Below the pieces are notes generated by a model. It was not told the DNA's origin. It saw nothing but the letters and a program-made list of their open reading frames with translations, and searched no databases. A program made the position numbers and the translations under genes. A DNA stretch of 9,366 bases from CAZKUN01 sp964555935. GTDB lineage: Bacteria; Armatimonadota; Zipacnadia; Zipacnadales; VGFC01. The stretch spans positions 1-9,366 of the forward strand of contig CAZKUN010000319.1 of the NCBI GenBank assembly GCA_964555935.1. Direction: 5' to 3'. How positions within the stretch are numbered: the first letter of the stretch is position 1; every line of letters starts with the position of its first letter. Of the stretch, positions 5,196 through 9,366 are shown piece after piece.

Positions 5196-7523
5196 ATGGT
5201 GATCACAGCGTTGACCGTTGCCTGCAGCCTCGCGGCCGGAGTGGCTCAGACCTCGCATACCGTCGCGCCGGAGCTGCGGGTGTCGTCAGGCGACACCGAG
5301 ACGCTCGCATTTGATCTGCCGAAGATAGCGGCCGGTCTGCAGGTCCGCCTCAGCCTCGACGCTCGCGTTGACTGGCCCGGTCTCGCGGGTTCTAACCCCT
5401 GGCTGATTGTCGCGACCAATGGCCGCAACGCCCTCAGGGACGACCTCCTCAACAAGCCCTTTGAGTTCACCATGCGGTGCGGGATGGACACGACCTGGGC
5501 CTACGGCCCGTCGTGGCGGATCGTGTACTCCCCCGACTTCTCCGAGACGCTCCGGACGGCGCCGATCCCGTTTGGCATTCCTGATGTGGACCCGTACCGG
5601 TTCGTGTGGGACATCACTCCGCACGTGAGTCCGGGCCAGAACGAACTCGCGTTCACCCATCCCACGCTGCTGGCTGAGGGCACGGTGCTCGTGCTCCGGG
5701 ATGTGACGATCGAAGTCGGCGATCCGGCTGAGCCGGCAGCGACGGCGGGCATAGCGCCGGCCCCCGACGGACCCCTGCCGACGCATGTCCCTGAGCGCCC
5801 GCGTCGCGTGCCCATGCGCGCCGAACTCAGTGCTGGGGGCAGCTTGCGTGTCAGCGCCGCCGGCCGCACGCAGGAGTTTGCGTGCCGGATCAGCGAGCCA
5901 GACGGCGCGTGGCTCGAGACATCGTCTGAACGGTGGCGAGAGGTGAAGCGCAAGGCACCGACGCGCGTCGAGTGGGAGGGCACGGGCTACCGCGTGACTC
6001 GCACCGTCCGGACGCGCTCTGACCACGTGCGGGTGGCCGATACGATCACGAACACGACCGGCCAGACCGTCGGCCTGATCTACGAGAATTCCCTTGCTCT
6101 GGCGGAGCCTCCGAAGGAGATGCGGCTCGGCGGGCATGAGGCGTACAGCGAGAGCCAGGAGGCGTGGTCCGCAACCCACCCGACAGCCCTCGCGGTGTGG
6201 GACGACCTCGCGCTAGGCATGGTGGCCGAGGACGACGTGTACCGGGCGCACAGTCTCGCGTTTCGGCGGGGCGACACGATCGGCGTATCCGATCCGCAGC
6301 TGGGCATCGCCGCGGGGGCCTCTCACACGCTGGAGTGGAGCGTGTATCCCGTGCCGGACGGCGACTACTGGGATTTCATCAACGCGGTCCGACGCAACTG
6401 GGGAAGCAACATCACGCTGCCCGGGCCGATGACCTTCGAGCAGACGCCGGACGGCAAGGCGTCGGTGGAGGAGTACCGCGATTGGGTAGACCGTCGAGGG
6501 CTTGGCGTGGTGCTCTCGGGGCAGACGGCCTTTGAGCCCCGCAAAGTCGCCGAGGGGACGGGGCTGTTGCTGGCCCGGGAATGGTGCGAGGGGGCTGCGA
6601 ACTGGACCCGCAAGCTGGAGGCCGGCGGCACCGGCGTCCGTCCGCTGATCTACTTACACGCGCAGATATGCACCGAGCCGGGGGCCGAGGAGCTGTATGC
6701 GGATTCGCATCTGCTAGACGCCGCGGGGGAACACTTGACGTCGCCGTATTACTATCCCGTCTACCTGTATGTCCCGACGCTGGAGAATTCGTATGGCAAG
6801 GCCCTCAAGGCCGCAGTGCCGGAGATCCTGGAGGAGCTGGGCGCGGATGGGTTCTACCTGGACGAGATGGAGTGGGCGAGCGCGCAATACGCATACGGGA
6901 CCGCCTGGGACGGAGCGACGGCGATTGTGGACGCGACCACGCACGCGCTAACAGGCACGTGCTCGAGCGTCGTGCTGCTCCAGCAACCGTGGAAGCAGTG
7001 GCTCGTGAAATACTTGCGGGATCGCGACATGATGATCGTGGGTAACTCGCAGCCGATGACGCGCGCGATGTTGGATCTAGGGGTGCCCCGATTCGTGGAG
7101 ACGGCCTCGTATTCGTTCCTGGTCGCGACCCATCTGGCGACGCCGATGGGCCTGGGCAACCACGACAACGTCGGAGGCGACAAGGGCCGCGCCGAGATGG
7201 CCCGACGGATGCTGGACCACGCGGGGCTCTTGGTGATCTACACGTGGGAGGATGAGCCCGAGGGCACGCACTTCGGCCAACTCATGTTCCCGACGACCCC
7301 CATCGAGCTTCGCGAGGGGATGGTGCTGGGTGAGGAGCGGATCGTCACCAATCGCTCGGGTCGGTATGGATGGGGCGATGCCAGCCAGGTTGACGTGTAC
7401 GTGTTCGACGGCGATGGTCGCCTTGTGGAGGGTGCGGAAGTCGAGCGCGTGATCGGGAAGGGCCGGACGCTGACGGAGGTGAGGATGCCCAGCGATCACT
7501 TCGCGATTCTCGTGCGGCGGTAG
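5196..7523 (+). CDS. Secreted glycoside-hydrolase-like protein (jelly roll, beta sandwich, TIM-barrel-like)
   Basis: A 775-residue exported protein. Residues 1-18 (MVITALTVACSLAAGVAQ) look like a short signal peptide, though without a basic N-region. Residues about 25-172 resemble a galactose-binding jelly roll, ending VLRDVTIEVGDP. After a Pro/Ala linker, residues about 207-405 are beta-rich. From about 408 to 690 a TIM-barrel-like region carries ILEELGADGFYLDEMEW, whose Asp556, Glu557 and Glu559 sit at the end of a barrel strand where retaining glycosidases keep catalytic acids. GNSQP (616-620) and Glu635 are further candidates. The end contains PTTPIELREGMVLGEER (699-715), seen in several poorly characterised glycosidase-like proteins, then a small beta domain. 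I cannot assign a CAZy family or substrate. An in-frame TAA at 5169 rules out an upstream start; AGGA (5183-5186) is a modest ribosome site at 9 nt. It is transcribed alone and converges on the methyltransferase gene. Confidence 0.85.
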   Translation: MVITALTVACSLAAGVAQTSHTVAPELRVSSGDTETLAFDLPKIAAGLQVRLSLDARVDWPGLAGSNPWLIVATNGRNALRDDLLNKPFEFTMRCGMDTTWAYGPSWRIVYSPDFSETLRTAPIPFGIPDVDPYRFVWDITPHVSPGQNELAFTHPTLLAEGTVLVLRDVTIEVGDPAEPAATAGIAPAPDGPLPTHVPERPRRVPMRAELSAGGSLRVSAAGRTQEFACRISEPDGAWLETSSERWREVKRKAPTRVEWEGTGYRVTRTVRTRSDHVRVADTITNTTGQTVGLIYENSLALAEPPKEMRLGGHEAYSESQEAWSATHPTALAVWDDLALGMVAEDDVYRAHSLAFRRGDTIGVSDPQLGIAAGASHTLEWSVYPVPDGDYWDFINAVRRNWGSNITLPGPMTFEQTPDGKASVEEYRDWVDRRGLGVVLSGQTAFEPRKVAEGTGLLLAREWCEGAANWTRKLEAGGTGVRPLIYLHAQICTEPGAEELYADSHLLDAAGEHLTSPYYYPVYLYVPTLENSYGKALKAAVPEILEELGADGFYLDEMEWASAQYAYGTAWDGATAIVDATTHALTGTCSSVVLLQQPWKQWLVKYLRDRDMMIVGNSQPMTRAMLDLGVPRFVETASYSFLVATHLATPMGLGNHDNVGGDKGRAEMARRMLDHAGLLVIYTWEDEPEGTHFGQLMFPTTPIELREGMVLGEERIVTNRSGRYGWGDASQVDVYVFDGDGRLVEGAEVERVIGKGRTLTEVRMPSDHFAILVRR
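5281..5295. promoter_or_regulatory. Candidate operator copy 3, inside the coding region
   Basis: TGTCGTCAGGCGACA matches the perfect palindrome at 5154-5168 in 14 of 15 positions. It begins 85 nt after the start of the glycoside-hydrolase-like gene and 127 nt after copy 2. It encodes part of VSSGDT, so it could be a coincidence of coding sequence. Confidence 0.35.
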
Positions 7524-7553
7524 CGATGCGTGAGGCGCGCGGGCCGGACTTCC

Positions 7554-7573
7554 GTCGGATCTGGAGATCCGAC
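7554..7573. repeat. Hairpin GTCGGATC-TGGA-GATCCGAC in the convergent intergenic region
   Basis: A perfect 8-bp stem with a 4-nt loop, 30 nt after the glycoside-hydrolase-like stop. No T-run follows on either strand, so intrinsic termination is doubtful. It looks like a dispersed palindromic repeat; a partial copy of its left flank (GACTTCCGTCGGA) recurs at 8417-8429. Confidence 0.6.
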
Positions 7574-7597
7574 CTACGACGGCAGACGGGCTGAGAT

Positions 7598-7616
7598 GGA
7601 AACTCAGTGAGTTTCC
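7598..7616. repeat. Hairpin GGAAACTC-AGT-GAGTTTCC in the convergent intergenic region
   Basis: A perfect 8-bp stem with a 3-nt loop, 16 nt beyond the stop of the minus-strand methyltransferase gene. With the hairpin at 7554 it fills most of the 109-nt gap between two converging genes. Bidirectional termination or mRNA 3'-end protection is possible, but there is no T-run. Confidence 0.6.
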
Positions 7617-7632
7617 GCGTCGCTATGCGCGG

Positions 7633-8376
7633 CTACTTGACGGAGACCTCGAGGCCCTCGGGATCGAAGACGATGTTGATGCTGGCCGACATGTTCGCGG
7701 GATCGCGGACCCAGTCGAGGTACTTTTGGATGCGGGCGCCGCCGTTGACGCTGTTATGCGCCAGCACGAGGCCACCCGCCGGCATCTTGTCGAGCGATAC
7801 CTCGAGGATCTCAAGGTAGATCCCCTTGCCCCGACCGCCGTCGCCATCGGCATCCAAGTACAGGACGCGGATCTCATCATCGAAGTCGGTGCAGACATCC
7901 ACCGCGTCGGCCGCGAGGACGCGCGCCTTGCCCGTGGGGTCGATCTTGCGCACGTTGCGCTCCGCACGCTCGGCTTCGTCGGGCTTGATCTCAACCCCAA
8001 TGAGCTTCTCCGCCTCATAGCACGCGCCCGGACCCGCGCCGGCGCCGGCGTTTGACATGAACGTGTTGCCGCAGAAGACGCCGGCGGCAATCATGTTCCG
8101 GGGCTGGGTGATCCCATTGATCGCGTAGAGCAGGCGCTGCATCCGAGGGCTGATCGCTGTCCAAGGGATCTCGAAGTTCTCCGCGACCGCCGCGCGATGC
8201 GCGAGCATCTTCTCGTGGTCGTAGTTGGCGTGAGGCAATCCACCGATGTCGATGACCGCGCCCAGGGCATCGTCGACGATGGCGATCTCCTGCTCAAGCG
8301 GCTCCAGCGGCTCGAACGGATTGGCATAGTCCATCTTGTAGCTGTCCCAATCGTCTGTCCGAAATTCCCGACTCAT
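7633..8376 (-). CDS. Class I SAM-dependent methyltransferase (O-methyltransferase-like)
   Basis: A 247-residue protein with the Rossmann pattern of class I methyltransferases. MIAAGVFCGNTF (95-106) occupies the glycine-rich SAM loop, GVEIKPDEAERAERN (127-141) supplies the acidic residue that binds the ribose hydroxyls, VLAADAVDV (153-161) fits the adenine-binding strand, and VLYLDADGDGG (171-181) with LVLAHNS (204-210) fit motifs IV and V. Overall it is closest to the small-molecule O-methyltransferase / Methyltransf_24 type; the substrate is unknown. The frame continues upstream to 9003, but that part is antisense to the M55 gene, and homology-like sequence begins at the ATG at 8376. The ribosome site is weak (AGGAA, 8388-8392, 11 nt away). 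It is divergent from the M55 gene across 147 nt and converges on the glycoside-hydrolase-like gene. Confidence 0.8.
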   Translation of the reverse strand: MSREFRTDDWDSYKMDYANPFEPLEPLEQEIAIVDDALGAVIDIGGLPHANYDHEKMLAHRAAVAENFEIPWTAISPRMQRLLYAINGITQPRNMIAAGVFCGNTFMSNAGAGAGPGACYEAEKLIGVEIKPDEAERAERNVRKIDPTGKARVLAADAVDVCTDFDDEIRVLYLDADGDGGRGKGIYLEILEVSLDKMPAGGLVLAHNSVNGGARIQKYLDWVRDPANMSASINIVFDPEGLEVSVK

Positions 8377-8523
8377 GGATGCACACGTTCCTGTTGGATG
8401 TAGGATTGCCGCGCGCGACTTTCGTCGGAAGGGGGGGCAGACTCCTCCACGAAGCGTGAAGAGGTGAGATGGCGCCGTCATGCGAATGCGGCGGCAACAC
8501 ACGCGTTTGGGAGGCGTTCCTGC
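8377..8523. other. Divergent intergenic region, methyltransferase / M55 peptidase
   Basis: 147 nt that must hold the start signals of both flanking genes. No convincing -35/-10 pair is visible on either strand. It contains a run of seven G (8431-8437) and GACTTTCGTCGGA (8417-8429), which matches 12 of 13 positions of 7547-7559 beside the hairpin in the convergent gap. Only the GGGAGG ribosome site is clear. Confidence 0.5.
8509..8514 (+). promoter_or_regulatory. Ribosome binding site of the M55 peptidase gene
   Basis: GGGAGG ends 9 nt before the ATG at 8524. It supports that start over the in-frame ATG at 8464, which would add 20 residues ahead of the conserved N-terminus. Confidence 0.75.
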
Positions 8524-9333
8524 ATGAAGTTCTACATGATGACTGACCTCGAGGGCGTTGCGGGAGTTTACACCTGGGAACACCGGGCGGATGAGAGCCC
8601 TCAGAATCACGAACAGCGCATGCGGCAGAGGCGATGGCTGGCGAAGGAAGTCTCGGCGGCGGCGGACGGGCTGTATGCGGGCGGCGCGACCGAGGTGATC
8701 GTCAACGACGGGCACGGCGCGGGCTACACGATGGACCTCGACCATGTAGACCCTCGGATCGACGTCATCACCGGAATGGAGCGTCCGTTCTGGTTGCCAT
8801 ACCTGGACGCGACGTGCGACGCGACCGGCGTTGTGGGTGGCCACGCCAAGGCGGAGACGCCGTCGGGGACGCTGTGTCACACGATGAGCTTGGGAATCCG
8901 CAACTGGAGCTTCAACGGGATTTCCATGGGGGAGATGGGCTTGCAGGCCGCAATCGCGGGCCACTACGGCGTGCCGTTCGTACTGGCCACGGGCGATCTT
9001 CACGCGTGCAAGGAGATGGAGGAGCTGATTCCCGGCGTCGTGACGTGCGCTGTGAAGGTCGGCATGAGCCGGTACTCAGCTCGCACGATGCCGCCCGCTC
9101 GGGCGTGTGAGGCGATACGTGAGGCGGCAGCGCACGCGTTGGAGGCAGTGGGTGAAGTCGCGCCGCTCAAGCTCGAATCGCCGATCACCTTCGTTGACGA
9201 GCAGGTGGAGGCCAAGTTTGATGAGGAGAATCCGCCGGCACATAGCCGGGTGATCAACGCGCATACGCGGGAGATCATCGCGGATGACATCATCGACCTG
9301 ATGCGGAAGATCTACCCCGCATTGCCCATATGA
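8524..9333 (+). CDS. dppA: M55 family D-aminopeptidase (DppA-like)
   Basis: A 269-residue zinc peptidase of family M55, the size of Bacillus subtilis DppA, which removes N-terminal D-amino acids from short peptides such as D-Ala-D-Ala. The expected ligands are all present in order: Asp8 and Glu10 in MTDLEGVAGV, His64 in NDGHGAG, His107 in GGHAKA, and Glu137 in GEMGL. The probable catalytic His119 lies in GTLCHTMS. These correspond to D8, E10, H60, H104, E133 and H115 of DppA as I recall them. No signal peptide is seen, so it is likely cytoplasmic. The start at 8524 places Asp8 and Glu10 exactly as in the family and has a GGGAGG site. No dpp transport genes are adjacent, so its peptides must arrive by another route, perhaps peptidoglycan turnover. 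The symbol reflects family resemblance, not proven orthology. Confidence 0.92.
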   Translation: MKFYMMTDLEGVAGVYTWEHRADESPQNHEQRMRQRRWLAKEVSAAADGLYAGGATEVIVNDGHGAGYTMDLDHVDPRIDVITGMERPFWLPYLDATCDATGVVGGHAKAETPSGTLCHTMSLGIRNWSFNGISMGEMGLQAAIAGHYGVPFVLATGDLHACKEMEELIPGVVTCAVKVGMSRYSARTMPPARACEAIREAAAHALEAVGEVAPLKLESPITFVDEQVEAKFDEENPPAHSRVINAHTREIIADDIIDLMRKIYPALPI

Positions 9334-9366
9334 GCAGGGAGGTTTTCGGTAGAGGTGCCAAGAAAC

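Noticed and set aside
5286..6179. Minus-strand open frame of 297 codons
   Set aside because: It is antisense to the glycosidase-like gene, Arg/His-rich and without any recognisable domain.
8377..9003. 209-residue N-terminal extension of the methyltransferase frame
   Set aside because: It is mostly antisense to the M55 gene; the methyltransferase-like sequence and family-like length begin at 8376.
9330..9366. Possible start of another plus-strand gene (ATG overlapping the M55 stop as ATGA, open for 12 codons)
   Set aside because: There is no ribosome site before it and too little sequence to judge. GGGAGG at 9337-9342 may instead serve a gene starting beyond or at the very end of the window.

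Overview
The window is high-GC, gene-dense bacterial DNA. It carries six well-supported protein genes, one of them cut by the left edge, in three transcription groups separated by short intergenic regions rich in inverted repeats. No rRNA, tRNA, CRISPR array, transposase or phage gene is visible. The gene content fits an uncultured, polysaccharide-degrading environmental bacterium: an archaeal-type cofactor-independent phosphoglycerate mutase, a DUF4127 protein, large secreted carbohydrate-active proteins and an M55 peptidase. An Armatimonadota-, Planctomycetota- or Hydrogenedentota-like lineage is my best guess. It is an inference from gene content and repeat style and cannot be settled from this sequence.

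Left half, minus strand (4812 down to 1): a compact operon reads leftwards. A good sigma70-type promoter (TTGACA, 18-nt spacer, TAAAAT) drives apgM (GTG start at 4750 with an AAGGAG ribosome site). A small winged-helix regulator follows (GTG start), then a divergent DUF4127 protein (TTG start with a GAGGAGG site), then an exported protein that runs off the left edge. That last gene is open over all 361 codons to base 1. It has a signal-peptide-like segment, a carbohydrate-binding-like beta sandwich, a DUF4962/heparinase-type N-terminal module and an acidic Pro/Glu-rich linker. Gaps between genes are 24, 38 and 8 nt.

Middle (about 4813-5195): the divergent intergenic region before the right-hand genes holds a 70-nt nested palindrome resembling a REP/RAYT-type element, an 8-bp hairpin, and two copies of a 15-nt palindrome. 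A third copy lies just inside the next gene.

Right half: a 775-residue secreted glycoside-hydrolase-like protein (+) converges on a 247-residue class I methyltransferase (-), with two clean hairpins between their stops. The methyltransferase is divergent from a 269-residue M55 D-aminopeptidase (DppA-like, +) that has the full set of expected metal ligands.

A plausible joint role is scavenging of environmental polymers. The two secreted proteins would attack polysaccharides, the M55 enzyme D-amino-acid peptides, and ApgM would feed lower glycolysis under local control by the winged-helix protein. The individual family calls rest on visible motifs; the joint role is inference.
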